Source: Comamonadaceae bacterium 2PF (GTDB lineage Bacteria; Pseudomonadota; Gammaproteobacteria; Burkholderiales; Burkholderiaceae_C). Taken from it: 64,000 nt of DNA. The notes beneath the pieces are model-generated. The model worked only from the letters and a program-made list of their open reading frames with translations. It was not told the DNA's origin and searched no databases. Of the stretch, positions 49,701-59,008 are shown in pieces (within the stretch, counting starts at the first letter, position 1; every line of letters begins with the position of its first letter). Made by a program: the position numbers and the translations under genes. The stretch covers positions 1 through 64,000 of the forward strand of contig SCMV01000015.1 in assembly GCA_005502875.1 (NCBI GenBank). The letters run 5' to 3'.

Positions 49701-50827
49701 TCGTACAGGCGGATGCAGATGCCGTTGGCCACGCGGCCACAGCGGCCGGCGCGCTGGTTGGCCGCCGCCTGGCTGATCGGCTCGACCTGCAGCTGCTCGA
49801 CCTTGTTGCGGAAGCTGTAGCGCTTGACCCGCGCGCTGCCACTGTCGATCACGTAGCGGATGCCGGGCACCGTCAGCGAGGTTTCCGCCACGTTGGTGGC
49901 CAGCACGATGCGCCGGCCATTGCCCGTCTGAAAGACGCGGTCCTGCTCTTGTTGAGACAGGCGCGCGAACAGAGGCAGCACCTCGGCCACGATGCGCCCG
50001 TTGGCCAGGTGCTTGCGCAGGTGGTCGGCCGCCTCGCGGATCTCGCGCTCGCCGGGCAAAAAGACCAGGATGTCGCCCGAGCCCTCGCGCCACAGCTCGT
50101 CCACCCCATCGGCGATGGCCTCGTTCAGGCCGTACTCGCGGCTTTCTTCAAACGGCCGGTAACGCTGCTCGACCGGGTACAGGCGACCCGAGACCAGGAT
50201 GATCGGCGCCGGCCCTTTGGCCGACTCGAAGTGCTTGGCGAACCTGTCGGCGTCGATGGTGGCCGAGGTGACGATGACCTTGAGGTCAGGCCGGCGCGGC
50301 AGCAACTGGCGCAGGTAGCCCAGCAGGAAGTCGATGTTGAGGCTGCGCTCGTGGGCCTCGTCGATGATGAGGGTGTCGTAGGCCTTGAGGTCCGGGTCAC
50401 CCTGGGTCTCTGCCAGCAGGATGCCGTCGGTCATCAGCTTGACGCTGGCGCCGGGCTGCAGCCGGTCCTGGAAACGCACCTTGTAGCCCACCACCTCGCC
50501 CAGCGGCGTGTTGAGCTCTTCCGCGATGCGCTTGGCCACGCTCGAGGCGGCGATGCGTCGAGGCTGCGTGTGGCCGATCAGCTTGGGTCGCTTGCCGTGC
50601 TCGCGTGGCTGCCCCCAGCCGCCCCGTCCCAGGGCCATCGCGATCTTGGGCAGCTGCGTGGTCTTGCCCGAACCCGTTTCGCCACAAACGATCACCACCT
50701 GATGCTCACGCAGGGCGGCTTCGATCTCGTGGCGCTTGCCGCTGACGGGCAAGGATTCAGGAAAGTTCAGGCTGGCTTGGCTCACAGGAAGCGGCCCGCT
50801 GGCGGGCGCAAAGGCAAAGTCCGCCAT
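46796..50827 (-). CDS. hrpA: DEAH-box ATP-dependent helicase HrpA
   Basis: 1343 aa, the normal length of HrpA. GETGSGKTTQLPK (motif I), DEAHERSLN (motif II), SATID (III), and QRAGRCGRV (VI) are present, followed by helicase-associated HA2, OB and the long HrpA-specific C-terminal domain. A low-complexity Ala/Gln/Ser-rich linker occupies ~1000-1060. HrpA resolves stalled or collided ribosomes using ATP. It converges with the esterase gene at its end. No sign of disruption. Confidence 0.97.
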   Translation of the reverse strand: MADFAFAPASGPLPVSQASLNFPESLPVSGKRHEIEAALREHQVVIVCGETGSGKTTQLPKIAMALGRGGWGQPREHGKRPKLIGHTQPRRIAASSVAKRIAEELNTPLGEVVGYKVRFQDRLQPGASVKLMTDGILLAETQGDPDLKAYDTLIIDEAHERSLNIDFLLGYLRQLLPRRPDLKVIVTSATIDADRFAKHFESAKGPAPIILVSGRLYPVEQRYRPFEESREYGLNEAIADGVDELWREGSGDILVFLPGEREIREAADHLRKHLANGRIVAEVLPLFARLSQQEQDRVFQTGNGRRIVLATNVAETSLTVPGIRYVIDSGSARVKRYSFRNKVEQLQVEPISQAAANQRAGRCGRVANGICIRLYDEKDFNARPRFTDPEILRSSLAGVILRMKSLHLGHVEDFPFIEPPLRKAIADGYQLLNELGAVDDDNEITPLGQTLAKLPLDPRVGRMILEAKDRQALAEVLVIAASLSVQDVRDRPIDQQQQADTKHKQFDDEKSEFMGTLKLWKWLDESRGGHGHHAPGEPEKHKLSHRKHEALLRENFINPRRVREWKDVHTQLHTVVAEHNWRLNGSPATYEQVHLSLLSGLLGNVGCKSDDEEWYLGARGIKFWKHPGANLSKKPGRWILAAELVETTKLYGRGVANIDVPWLVSMGGHLLKKQLLEPHWEKKAAEVVALERATLYGLVVYNNKRVNFGLVNAREAREIFIREALVGDEWETRLPFLAHNRKLINQVEQLEHKSRRQDVLVDDELIYAFYDAQVPPDVMSGASFEKWYRHASRENPKLLHLSREELMRHEAAGITSAAFPKYIRLGGVDCAATYLHEPGDARDGVTVTVPIYALNQVQEERGEWLVPGMLKDKVLALIKSLHQKPRARLVPLPEFAEGFVQSAAFGQGGLMDALLKAVRDKTQLDIKRADFKLDMLSPHLFMNHRVVDEHGRQLGMGRNLPALKAELGSLARGAFQALAALKAQEVVSGGDAAQVEQGGRSSPDEAALGSGPARRDAARPNAQASRQASGDAARAGSASGRSANADGGPAAGKPGTARSQASTPLTDWTFGELPELMEIQRGGHTLIGFPALVDKGAHVEIDIFDEPDVAAAKHRVGLRRLVALQIREPLKYLEKNIPDLQKMAMAYMSLGTADELRDQIIDVALDRAYLNEPLPSDAASFKARVEEGRTRLNLIAQEVARLAAAVLTEYAAAARKLKDAKPPKDVADDVAAQLQRLMPKRFVSATPYAQLQHFPRYLKGITLRLDKLKGDPARDAQRMTELRPLDQRLVRRLADLKGTHDARTDEFRWLLEELRISLFAQELRTPQPVSVKRLEKVWAQIGS

Positions 50828-50925
50828 TATCGGCTGCCGGGGCCGGCTGGGGAAAGCACGGGGTGCCAGCCTGACAGCCTCGCGGCACGCTCTGGCCTTT
50901 GCAGCAGCAACCCCGACGCCCCCTC

Positions 50926-52410
50926 ATGAAGTTCGAAGAGTACGTGCAGCACGACGCCCTGGGCCTGGCCGAACTGGTCCGCCGAGGCGAGGTCCAACCT
51001 TCCGAGCTCGTCGGCACGGCGCTGTCCAGGGCAGAAGCGGTCCAGCCGAGGCTCAACGCGCTGGTGCGCCGCATGGACGAAGAGCACCGCCGTCAATTGC
51101 AGCAGCCCATGGACAAGGCCCGCCCCTTCGCCGGCGTGCCCTTCTTGCTCAAGGACCTCTTCCAGGAGGTCGCCGGCTGGCCCATGGGCAGCGGCAGCCG
51201 CTCGATGCAGAAAGTCAAGGCCGAGGCCGATTCCGACGTGGCCCGCCGATGGCGCGAAGCGGGCCTGGTCTTCATCGGCCAGACCAACACCCCCGAGTTC
51301 GGCGCACGCAACGTCACCGAACCGCTCGCTGGCGGGCCCACACGCAACCCCTGGGACACCACCCGCACCCCCGGAGGCTCATCGGGTGGCTCGGCCTCGG
51401 CGGTCGCGGCAGGCATCGTGCCGATGGCGGGCGCCAACGACGGAGGTGGGTCCATCCGCATCCCCGCCGCCTGCTGCGGCCTGTTCGGGCTCAAGGTGGG
51501 GCGAGGCCGCATCTCCATGGGCCCGCTCTTTGGCGAAGGACTCAACGGCGCGGCGGTCCAGGGTGTGCTGTCGCGCAGCGTGCGCGACACAGCCGCTTCG
51601 CTGGACGCACTCCAAGGCCCCGAGCCCCATGCGCCTTACTTCATGCCCGCTGCGCCGCGCTCGCACCTTGACGCGGCCACCGAACCCCTGCGCCCTCTGC
51701 GCATCGGCTTTTCATCGGCTTCCCCTTTGGGCACCGAGGTGCATCCGCAGGCGCGTCAGGCGGTGGAGCAGGCCGCCCGCCTGCTCGAGTCCCTGGGCCA
51801 CCATGTTGAAGAAGCCGAACCCGCCATCGACGGCGTGCAGCTGTCACAAGACTTCTTGCTGAGCTGGTTCGCCTGCCAGGCCGCCATCGTGGACGACATC
51901 ATCGAACGGCATGGCGCGAGCGCCAGCGACTTCGAGCCAGACACCCGAGCCATGGCCTCGGTGGGACGCAGCGTTGGCGGGCCCGAGTTGGTGCGCAGCC
52001 AGGGGCGCTGGAACGAACACGTTCACGCCCTGGCACGCTTTCATCAGCGATTCGATTTCTGGCTCAGCCCCACGCTCAGCGCGCCGCCCATCCGCATCGG
52101 CGAGATGGCCACGCCGCGCAGCCTGCAGCTCATCAACGAGGTGGTCTCGGCCTTGAAGCTGTCGGGTCTCTTGCGCCACACCCCGCAGTTCAAGCAGGTC
52201 ACGATCCAAAACCTGGCCTGGACGCCTTACACGCAGCTGGCCAACATCACCGGCCGACCGGCCATGTCGGTGCCACTGCACTGGACGCCGGACGGTTTGC
52301 CACTGGGCGTGCAGTTCACCGGGGCGCTCGATTCGGAGTTCAAGTTGCTGCAACTCGCTTTTCAGCTTGAAGCGGCCCAACCCTGGTTCCAGCGCAGGCC
52401 GGCGCTCTGA
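50926..52410 (+). CDS. amidase signature family protein
   Basis: 494 aa. The Ser-cisSer-Lys triad is visible: Lys76 (PFLLKDLF), Ser152 in GGSSGGSASAVAAG and Ser176 in NDGGGSIRIPA. It hydrolyses an amide bond of a small substrate. It diverges from hrpA (99 bp apart). Substrate is not inferable; family members include aryl/aliphatic amidases and 6-aminohexanoate-like hydrolases. Confidence 0.93.
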   Translation: MKFEEYVQHDALGLAELVRRGEVQPSELVGTALSRAEAVQPRLNALVRRMDEEHRRQLQQPMDKARPFAGVPFLLKDLFQEVAGWPMGSGSRSMQKVKAEADSDVARRWREAGLVFIGQTNTPEFGARNVTEPLAGGPTRNPWDTTRTPGGSSGGSASAVAAGIVPMAGANDGGGSIRIPAACCGLFGLKVGRGRISMGPLFGEGLNGAAVQGVLSRSVRDTAASLDALQGPEPHAPYFMPAAPRSHLDAATEPLRPLRIGFSSASPLGTEVHPQARQAVEQAARLLESLGHHVEEAEPAIDGVQLSQDFLLSWFACQAAIVDDIIERHGASASDFEPDTRAMASVGRSVGGPELVRSQGRWNEHVHALARFHQRFDFWLSPTLSAPPIRIGEMATPRSLQLINEVVSALKLSGLLRHTPQFKQVTIQNLAWTPYTQLANITGRPAMSVPLHWTPDGLPLGVQFTGALDSEFKLLQLAFQLEAAQPWFQRRPAL

Positions 52411-52418
52411 GGGCAACG

Positions 52419-52441
52419 CCAGGCCCACCAAGCGGGCCTGG
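52419..52441. terminator. hairpin between convergent genes
   Basis: CCAGGCCC (52419-52426) pairs with GGGCCTGG (52434-52441), loop 7 nt, between the amidase and membrane-protein stops. No T-run follows, so a bidirectional terminator or boundary structure. Confidence 0.4.
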
Positions 52442-52446
52442 GCGCA

Positions 52447-53139
52447 TCACGAGGTGTGCGAGCAAGGCTCGGGCACGTCCTTGGCGGCGCCGGTGGCAGC
52501 TGCCGCCTCGAGGTGCCGCTGGTGCAAGGCTTGCACCGCCACCAGCGCCAGCAAAGCGCCCACGCACTCCAGGATCTCTTCGTACAACACGTCTTCGCCC
52601 AGCCAATGGTCCATCACCTGCGACACGGCCAGGGCCACGAAGGAGCCCAGCAGCAACCGGCCGACCGGGTTGCGCCACCCTCGGCGCAGCACCATGAAGC
52701 GAAACAGGTGCCAGCTGGCGACCAAACCAGCCACCAGGCTGCCGCCCACCGCGAGGGCCTCGGCCAGTCGCCGCGACCAGTGCACGGCAGGGTCCAGGTA
52801 ATGCGACAGCTGCATCAAGGCCTTGCCACTGGGGATGAGCTCCGGCGGGATGCCTTGCTCGCGCACGGCGAGGTTGGCGCAAACCACCGCCAGCGCCAGC
52901 GCCACACCAGGGGTGGGACGGTGCAGGACCAGCAAGCTGGCGCCCGCGACAAACCAGACGATCACAGAGGTCGTCTCGACCGGCCCGTTTTCGGTGGCGA
53001 ACCAGTTGCCCAGATCGGGCCAGACCAGGCCTGACGCCGTGGCCGCGATGGCCAGCAGGGCCACCAACCAAGTCAGAAATACATGGGTTTTATCGGACAT
53101 TTCAATGCAACGGCCAGCCACTCGGGATGAATCACGCAT
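52447..53139 (-). CDS. multi-helix membrane protein of unknown function
   Basis: 230 aa. The ATG at 53139 is chosen because GGAGG lies upstream at the correct distance; Met at 53100 is the alternative. Six or more hydrophobic helices are seen, one near 20-37 (FLTWLVALLAIAATASGLV), others around WLVAGASLLVLHR and the C-terminal YEEILECVGALLALVAVQALH. I do not recognise a family. Divergent from argA. Confidence 0.75.
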   Translation of the reverse strand: MRDSSRVAGRCIEMSDKTHVFLTWLVALLAIAATASGLVWPDLGNWFATENGPVETTSVIVWFVAGASLLVLHRPTPGVALALAVVCANLAVREQGIPPELIPSGKALMQLSHYLDPAVHWSRRLAEALAVGGSLVAGLVASWHLFRFMVLRRGWRNPVGRLLLGSFVALAVSQVMDHWLGEDVLYEEILECVGALLALVAVQALHQRHLEAAAATGAAKDVPEPCSHTS

Positions 53140-53251
53140 TTTGACACCTCCATGACAATGGCGCCCGCCGAGCGGCCCATTGCCTGAAACCGCTAACATT
53201 GGACCTGTCACGCTCAAGAGCCCTGCGAGCGTCCGCATTCCCCCGCCCTCC

Positions 53252-54637
53252 ATGGACCTTGTCTTCCCCCACCTGTTCGTGCCCTGGTTTCGCTCGGTGG
53301 CACCACACATCCACGCCCACCGGGGCAAGACCTTCGTGGTCGGGCTCTCGGGCGAGCTGATTGCCGCAGGCAAGCTCGCCAGCTTCGTGCAAGACCTCGC
53401 GCTCATGCACGCCATGGGCATCAAGGTCGTGCTGGCCCACGGTTTTCGCCCTCAGCTTGAAGAACAGCTGCGCGCCAAGGGGCAGGAATCCCGCTTCAGC
53501 CACGGCATGCGCATCACCGACGAGGTCGCCCTCGACTGCGCCCAGGAGGCCGCTGGCCAGCTGCGCTACGAGATCGAAGCCGCCTTCTCGCTGGGCCTGC
53601 CCAACACCCCGATGGCAGGCGCGGCCATCAGCCTGATCTCGGGCAACTTCATCACCGCCCGCCCGGTCGGCATCGTTGACGGGGTGGACTTCAAGCACAC
53701 CGGCCTGGTCCGCAAGATCGACGCCATGGCCATCCGCCGCGCCATCGACACCGGCTCGCTGGTCATGCTCTCGCCCTTCGGCTTTTCGCACACCGGCGAG
53801 GCCTTCAACCTGAGCATGGAAGACGTGGCCACCAGCGCCGCCATCGCCCTGCAGGCCGACAAGCTCATCTTCGTGACCGAGGTGCGCGGCATCTTGCAGG
53901 CGATCGTGCAGGACCCGGTGCAGGCCGATGCGCTCGAGGCCCGTCACCACAACGACCCCGACGCAGAAATCGACCAGGAGCTCGCGCTGGCAGAGGCCAA
54001 GCGCCTGCTGGCCTCGCTGCCCAACCCGACCGAGCCCACCGACACGGCCTTCTACCTTCAGCACGCGGTCAAGGCCAGCGAAGGCGGCGTCGAGCGCGTG
54101 CACATCATCCCCTTCAAGGTCGATGGTGCCCTGCTGATGGAAGTGTTCACGCACGATGGCGTGGGCACCATGATCGTCGACGAAAAGCTCGAAAGCCTGC
54201 GCGAGGCATCCCCCGACGACGTCGGCGGCATCCTGCAGCTCATCGAGCCCTTCGAGCAGGACGGCACGCTGGTCAAACGCAGTCGCACCGAGATCGAACG
54301 CGACGTCGCGCAGTACACCGTGATCGAGCACGACGGCGTGATCTTCGGCTGCGCGGCGCTCTACCCCTACCCCGAGGCCGGCACCGCCGAGATGGCCGCA
54401 CTCACCATCTCACCCAGCGTGCAAGGCCAAGGGGACGGCGAACGCATCCTCAAGCGCATCGAGCAGCGCGCGCGGGCCATGGGCTTGCAGACGCTGTTCG
54501 TGCTCACCACCCGAACCATGCACTGGTTCAACAAGCGCGGGTTCGCTCCCGTGGACCCGGACTGGCTGCCCGAGGCGCGCAAGCGGTCCTACAAGTGGGA
54601 CCGCCGCTCGCAGGTGCTCGTCAAGCACCTCAAGTGA
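53252..54637 (+). CDS. argA: N-acetylglutamate synthase (AAK + GNAT)
   Basis: 461 aa. N-terminal amino-acid-kinase domain (residues ~25-290: VVGLSGELIAAGKL, VVLAHGFRPQLEEQL, VATSAAIALQADKLIFVTEV), C-terminal GNAT domain (VGGILQLIEPFEQDG, VIEHDGVIFGCAALYPY, ISPSVQGQGDGERIL). This is the classical two-domain ArgA, first step of arginine biosynthesis. Start ATG 53252; a TTG at 53180 adds 24 residues without family character. Confidence 0.95.
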   Translation: MDLVFPHLFVPWFRSVAPHIHAHRGKTFVVGLSGELIAAGKLASFVQDLALMHAMGIKVVLAHGFRPQLEEQLRAKGQESRFSHGMRITDEVALDCAQEAAGQLRYEIEAAFSLGLPNTPMAGAAISLISGNFITARPVGIVDGVDFKHTGLVRKIDAMAIRRAIDTGSLVMLSPFGFSHTGEAFNLSMEDVATSAAIALQADKLIFVTEVRGILQAIVQDPVQADALEARHHNDPDAEIDQELALAEAKRLLASLPNPTEPTDTAFYLQHAVKASEGGVERVHIIPFKVDGALLMEVFTHDGVGTMIVDEKLESLREASPDDVGGILQLIEPFEQDGTLVKRSRTEIERDVAQYTVIEHDGVIFGCAALYPYPEAGTAEMAALTISPSVQGQGDGERILKRIEQRARAMGLQTLFVLTTRTMHWFNKRGFAPVDPDWLPEARKRSYKWDRRSQVLVKHLK

Positions 54638-54694
54638 GCCCCTCGCCCCATTCATCAGATTCCTCAGATCAGACAAGAAAGCAAAGGCCCCCAC

Positions 54695-54967
54695 ATGGCA
54701 CGCACCATCCAATGTTCCTACCTCAAAAAAGAAGGTGAAGGCATGGACTTCGCCCCTTACCCGGGTGAACTGGGCAAACGCATCTACAACGAAGTCAGCA
54801 AGGAAGCCTGGCAGCTTTGGATGAAGCACCAGACCATGCTGGTCAACGAGAACCGCCTGAACCTGGCCGACGCCCGCGCCCGCCAATACCTGGCCCGGCA
54901 GATGGAGCAGTTCTTCTTCGGCGAAGGGGCTGAGCAGGTCCAGGGCTACGTGCCCCCCTCTGCTTGA
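54695..54967 (+). CDS. yggX: oxidative damage protection protein YggX
   Basis: 90 aa, exactly the family length. [54 protein letters not shown] matches the small Fe(II)-trafficking YggX family, protecting iron-sulfur proteins from oxidation. Follows argA by 57 bp; a terminator follows. Confidence 0.97.
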   Translation: MARTIQCSYLKKEGEGMDFAPYPGELGKRIYNEVSKEAWQLWMKHQTMLVNENRLNLADARARQYLARQMEQFFFGEGAEQVQGYVPPSA

Positions 54968-55113
54968 GGGGAATCACCCCGGCGGGAACAAAAGCCGCAC
55001 ACCGTCGGCAGTTGACCCCACCGGTTCGGTGTAACCTTATGCAAAATAGTTCGGGAGCCCCGTTGTTGACGACAGACGCGAACGCCAGCGCCCTCAAGGC
55101 CTGCGCCCCTGCA

Positions 55114-55143
55114 CCAAGCCCCGGACAGCCCGGGGCTTGGTTT
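55114..55143 (+). terminator. rho-independent terminator after yggX
   Basis: CCAAGCCCCGG/CCGGGGCTTGG, an 11-bp perfect stem (55114-55124 with 55130-55140), 5-nt loop, followed by TTT. About 150 bp downstream of yggX. Confidence 0.65.
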
Positions 55144-55176
55144 GCACACGGCACCTGCTCCTGACGACGGGAGAAG

Positions 55177-56127
55177 GTGGCCGCAACCGTGTTTTCTCCG
55201 AGCAAACTGGCGGGCGGCCCTCGGGCGGCCTTGCCCATCCTCATGTACCACCGGGTGCTCGATCGCCCGGACCCGTTGCAAGGTGAGCTCCACCTGGCTC
55301 GGGTGCTGGACACCCAGTTCCGCACGCTGCGGCAGTTTTTCAAGGTGCTGCCGCTGGACGAGGCCGCAGAGATGCTGACGGCTGGCAAGCTGCCTGCGCG
55401 CGCGGTTTGCATCACGTTCGACGATGGCTACCGCGACAACCACGACCTGGCGCTGCCCCTGCTGCAACGCCATGGGCTCACGGCCACGTTCTACGTGGCC
55501 AGCAGCTACCTCAACGGCGGGCTGATCTTCCACGACGTGCTGATCGAAACCATCCGGCACGCACCCACCGGCATCCTGGACCTGGGCATCGATGGGCTTG
55601 AGCGCCTGCCCATCAGCGACATGGCCTCGCGTGTGGCCGCCGTGCAGCACCTCATGGGCGCCATGAAGTACCTGCCGCCATTGCAGCGACAGCAACTCTC
55701 GGAACGCCTGCTCGACACGCTGGGCGCGAATGCCCCGCGCTCGCTGATGATGAGCGACGAGCAAGTGCGCGCGATGTCTCGCAGCGGCATGAGCATCGGC
55801 GGGCACACCGCCCACCATGTGATCCTCTCGAAGCTGAGCCCCGAGGCCGCACGAGAGGAAATCGTGGCCAACCGCCAAACCCTCTCGAGCCTGATCAACA
55901 AACCATTGGTCTCGTTCGCCTACCCCAATGGCAAGCCAGGCATCGACTACGACGCCAGCCATGTCGATTTGGTGCGAGAACTGGGCTACCGCAACGCGGT
56001 CTCGACCCATTCTGCCGTGGGCACCCGCCAGGCAAACATCCTGGAGCTGCCCCGCTTCGTGCTCAACGAGACCACGCCCATTGGCGTGATCCTGCGCATG
56101 CTTCGGATGACCGCCTACGCGGTTTGA
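55177..56127 (+). CDS. polysaccharide deacetylase family protein
   Basis: 316 aa from a GTG with GGAGAAG upstream. AVCITFDDGYRDNH (metal-binding Asp pair) and GGHTAHHVILS (His-x3-His type) match the NodB deacetylase fold; SFAYPNGKPG and NAVSTHSA follow the family pattern. It removes acetyl groups from a glycan or peptidoglycan; the insertion after residue 120 gives the longer bacterial form. Cytoplasmic-looking start without signal peptide. Confidence 0.9.
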   Translation: MAATVFSPSKLAGGPRAALPILMYHRVLDRPDPLQGELHLARVLDTQFRTLRQFFKVLPLDEAAEMLTAGKLPARAVCITFDDGYRDNHDLALPLLQRHGLTATFYVASSYLNGGLIFHDVLIETIRHAPTGILDLGIDGLERLPISDMASRVAAVQHLMGAMKYLPPLQRQQLSERLLDTLGANAPRSLMMSDEQVRAMSRSGMSIGGHTAHHVILSKLSPEAAREEIVANRQTLSSLINKPLVSFAYPNGKPGIDYDASHVDLVRELGYRNAVSTHSAVGTRQANILELPRFVLNETTPIGVILRMLRMTAYAV

Positions 56128-56166
56128 GGCGGCCCACCAGAGCAGGGGCCACCTCCGGCGCGAACG

Positions 56167-57225
56167 TCAAGCCGGCATCAGGAAGTCACGGCTGATGCCA
56201 TAACCCAGGTCGCCCACGCGATCGAGGAACTGCGTGAGGTAGGCATGCAGGCCGGTGGCCACGATCTCGTCGATGCGGCTGAACTGCAGGTCGGCGCGCA
56301 GGCGGCCGGCGCGGCGCAGGGTCTCATGGCTGTGGTCGTTGGCCACGGCGCGCAGGTTGCTCACCACCTCGTCCATGCAATAGACGAGCGAGCGCGGCAT
56401 CTCGGCGCGCAGGATCAGCAGCTCGGCCACCTTCTCCGGTCGGATGACGTTGCGGTAGACCTTGCGGTAGACCTCGAAGGCCGAGACCGAGCGCAGCACA
56501 GCCGACCAGTGATAGAAGTCGACCTCCTTGCCCTCGTTGCCCGCGCCAGAGCCGAAGAACTCGGTGTTGCGCGCGTGGAACTTCACGTCGAGCAGGCGCG
56601 CGGTGTTGTCGGCGCGTTCCAGGAAGGTGCCGATGCGCTGGAAGTGGAAGGACTCGTCCTGCAGCATGGTGCCCAGCGTCACGCCACGTGAGAGGTGAGA
56701 GCGGAACTTCACCCACTCGAACAGCTCGGCCGGGTCCTTGGCCAGGGCCCCCGCCTTGATGAGGCGGTTGAACTCGAGCCAGGTCTGGTTCATGGTCTCC
56801 CAGACCTCGGTGGTCAGGGCCCCACGCACCGCGCGGGCGTTTTCCCGGGCGGCGCGCAGGCAATTGAGGATGCTCGACGGGTTGCCCGCGTCGGTGACCA
56901 TGAACGTCATGACGTCGCGCGCATTGACCTCGTCATGTTTGTTGCGGTACTCCTGCATCAGCTCGCTGATGCTGAGCAGGCCCTGCCAGCCTTGCAGGGC
57001 CGATTCGCTCGACTGCGGCAGCAGCGAGGTCTGGTAATTGACGTCGAGCAGGCGCGCGGTGTTTTCGGCGCGTTCCATGTAACGGGCCATCCAGAAGAGG
57101 TGGTCGGCGGTGCGCGACAGCATGGGCTTGGTCTCCAGGTGCGAGGCGCTTGCTGCTCGCAAGGCCCCGGTTTCGGTCTCGATCAGTTGGGAGGGCAGGT
57201 GGTCTTCGATGCGTTCATTGAGCAT
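56167..57225 (-). CDS. alpha-E domain protein (amidoligase partner)
   Basis: 352 aa. LFWMARYMERAENTARLLDVNYQT at the N-terminus, GIRLERADNTARLLDVKFHARN-like repeat in the middle (GTFLERADNTARLL) and a C-terminal helical bundle are the alpha-E domain signature. It always accompanies circularly permuted ATP-grasp proteins in systems proposed to make peptide-like tags. Follows its ATP-grasp partner by 13 bp. Confidence 0.92.
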   Translation of the reverse strand: MLNERIEDHLPSQLIETETGALRAASASHLETKPMLSRTADHLFWMARYMERAENTARLLDVNYQTSLLPQSSESALQGWQGLLSISELMQEYRNKHDEVNARDVMTFMVTDAGNPSSILNCLRAARENARAVRGALTTEVWETMNQTWLEFNRLIKAGALAKDPAELFEWVKFRSHLSRGVTLGTMLQDESFHFQRIGTFLERADNTARLLDVKFHARNTEFFGSGAGNEGKEVDFYHWSAVLRSVSAFEVYRKVYRNVIRPEKVAELLILRAEMPRSLVYCMDEVVSNLRAVANDHSHETLRRAGRLRADLQFSRIDEIVATGLHAYLTQFLDRVGDLGYGISRDFLMPA

Positions 57226-57238
57226 GGCCAGGCCTCCT

Positions 57239-58684
57239 TCAGCTTTCCAGAACCCAGGTGTCCTTGGTGCCGCCGCCCTGCGAGCTGTTGACCACGAGCG
57301 AGCCCTCTTTCAAGGCCACACGGGTCAGGCCTCCGGGCACCATCTGCACGGTCTTGCCGGAGAGCACAAAGGGGCGCAGGTCGATGTGGCGCGGCGCGAT
57401 GCCGCTTTCCACGAACGTCGGACAGGTCGACAGCGACAGCGTGGGCTGGGCGATGTAGTTGCTCGGGTTGGCGAGCAGCGCTTTGCGGAAGTCCTCGATC
57501 TGGGCCTTGGTCGAAGCCGGGCCCACCAACATGCCGTAGCCGCCCGCGCCGTGCACTTCCTTGACAACGAGTTCACCCAGGTGATCCAGCGTGTACTGCA
57601 GGTCGGCCTTGTCGCGGCAGATGTGGGTGGGCACGTTCTGCAGGATGGGCTTCTCACCGAGGTAGAACTCGATCATCTTGGGCACGTAGGGGTAGATCGA
57701 CTTGTCGTCGGCGATGCCAGTGCCGAACGCATTGGCCAGCGTGACGTTGCCGGCGCGGTAGGCGCGCAGCAAGCCGGCCACGCCCAGGGTCGAGTCCTTG
57801 CGGAAGACCTCCGGGTCCATGAAGTCGTCGTCGACGCGGCGGTAGATGACGTCCACGCGCTGAGGCCCGCGCGTGGTGCGCATGTAGACGAAGTCATCCT
57901 TGACGAAGAGGTCCTTGCCCTCGACCAGCTCGATGCCCATCTGCTGCGCCAGGAAGGCGTGCTCGAAGTAGGCCGAGTTGTACATGCCGGGGGTGAGCAC
58001 CACGGCGGTCGGCTCGTTCACCGAAGCCGGCGCCAGCGCGCGCAGGGTGTCAAGCAACAGGTCGGGATAATGCGCCACCGGCGCGATGCGGTGCTCGGCG
58101 AACAGATCTGGGAAAAGCCGCATCATCATCTTGCGGTTCTCGAGCATGTAGCTCACGCCCGAGGGCACGCGCAAGTTGTCTTCGAGCACGTAATAGGTGC
58201 CGCTGCCATCGGGGTTGCAGGCCCGCACGATGTCGATGCCCGAGATGATGGAGTAGATGCCGCCGGGCACGGTCACGCCCATCATCTCCTTGCGGAACTG
58301 GGCGTTGTTGAGCACCGGCTCCGAGGGGATGACACCAGCCTTGAGGATTTCCTGATCGTGGTAGATGTCGTCCAGGAATCGATTGAGCGCGGTGACACGC
58401 TGCTTGAGACCCTTTTCCATCTCCTTCCACTCGTGGCTGGGGATGATGCGCGGGATCAGGTCGAAAGGAATGAGGCGTTCGGTGCCCGAACCATCCTCGT
58501 CCTTGTCACCGTAGACCGCGAAGGTGATGCCCACGCGGCGGAAAATCATCTCGGCCTCGTCGCGCCGGGAAGACATCAGCTCCTGCGGCTGGCGGCCGAG
58601 CCAGCGTTCGTAGGTCTGGTAGTGGTCGCGCACCTGCTTGTCGGCGCCGGCGCTGCTGGCGTGCATCTCGTCGAAGAATCGCAT
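57239..58684 (-). CDS. circularly permuted type-2 ATP-grasp protein
   Basis: 481 aa. Hallmark segments: [97 protein letters not shown] and [19 protein letters not shown] (nucleotide-binding Lys/Gly loop). It should ligate an amine to a carboxylate using ATP. Partner gene alpha-E is directly downstream; a second, fused copy lies at 60665-63265. Confidence 0.93.
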   Translation of the reverse strand: MRFFDEMHASSAGADKQVRDHYQTYERWLGRQPQELMSSRRDEAEMIFRRVGITFAVYGDKDEDGSGTERLIPFDLIPRIIPSHEWKEMEKGLKQRVTALNRFLDDIYHDQEILKAGVIPSEPVLNNAQFRKEMMGVTVPGGIYSIISGIDIVRACNPDGSGTYYVLEDNLRVPSGVSYMLENRKMMMRLFPDLFAEHRIAPVAHYPDLLLDTLRALAPASVNEPTAVVLTPGMYNSAYFEHAFLAQQMGIELVEGKDLFVKDDFVYMRTTRGPQRVDVIYRRVDDDFMDPEVFRKDSTLGVAGLLRAYRAGNVTLANAFGTGIADDKSIYPYVPKMIEFYLGEKPILQNVPTHICRDKADLQYTLDHLGELVVKEVHGAGGYGMLVGPASTKAQIEDFRKALLANPSNYIAQPTLSLSTCPTFVESGIAPRHIDLRPFVLSGKTVQMVPGGLTRVALKEGSLVVNSSQGGGTKDTWVLES

Positions 58685-58956
58685 CGGGTGACCCTCTTGG
58701 GGCTTTCAGAAACAGCGGTAGGCAAGCCAATGCACTAACCGTGCCAGCCCGCAAAACTTGCACCAAGACAGAACCCGACAGACCGACCGCGTTGCCCCGG
58801 ATGCAACCACATGGTGCACCACCGATTGAGACTGGTGCAAGCCACCGGGTCAAAGCGGATGCATTCGCTGTATCGCGCACCAACATGTTCACCCACAAGG
58901 CGTCAGTGTGTGATGCGCGCGCCACAGGCCGCCGTGGCAAGCCAGCCAGGCAGCCC
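58685..58956. other. intergenic region upstream of the ATP-grasp operon
   Basis: 272 bp with no convincing gene; should hold the promoter of the ATP-grasp/alpha-E operon. A short antisense frame (58741-59124) has no protein character. Confidence 0.5.
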
Positions 58957-58982
58957 AAAAAAAAGGCACCGAGAGGTGCCTT
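58957..58982 (-). terminator. rho-independent terminator of the PEP-CTERM-like gene
   Basis: On the minus strand the stem GGCACC/GGTGCC (58965-58970 with 58975-58980) is followed by eight T. It lies 26 bp after the stop at 59009. Confidence 0.85.
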
Positions 58983-59008
58983 GTGCCGAATCGCCAGGGG
59001 CGAAATCG

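Noticed and set aside
53140-53424. Long N-terminal extension of the membrane protein gene into argA
   Set aside because: It would overlap argA in antisense; the start at 53139 has a strong GGAGG site.
57110-58738. 542-codon plus-strand frame opposite the ATP-grasp operon
   Set aside because: Antisense shadow of two conserved genes; Val/Asp/His-rich with no domain.
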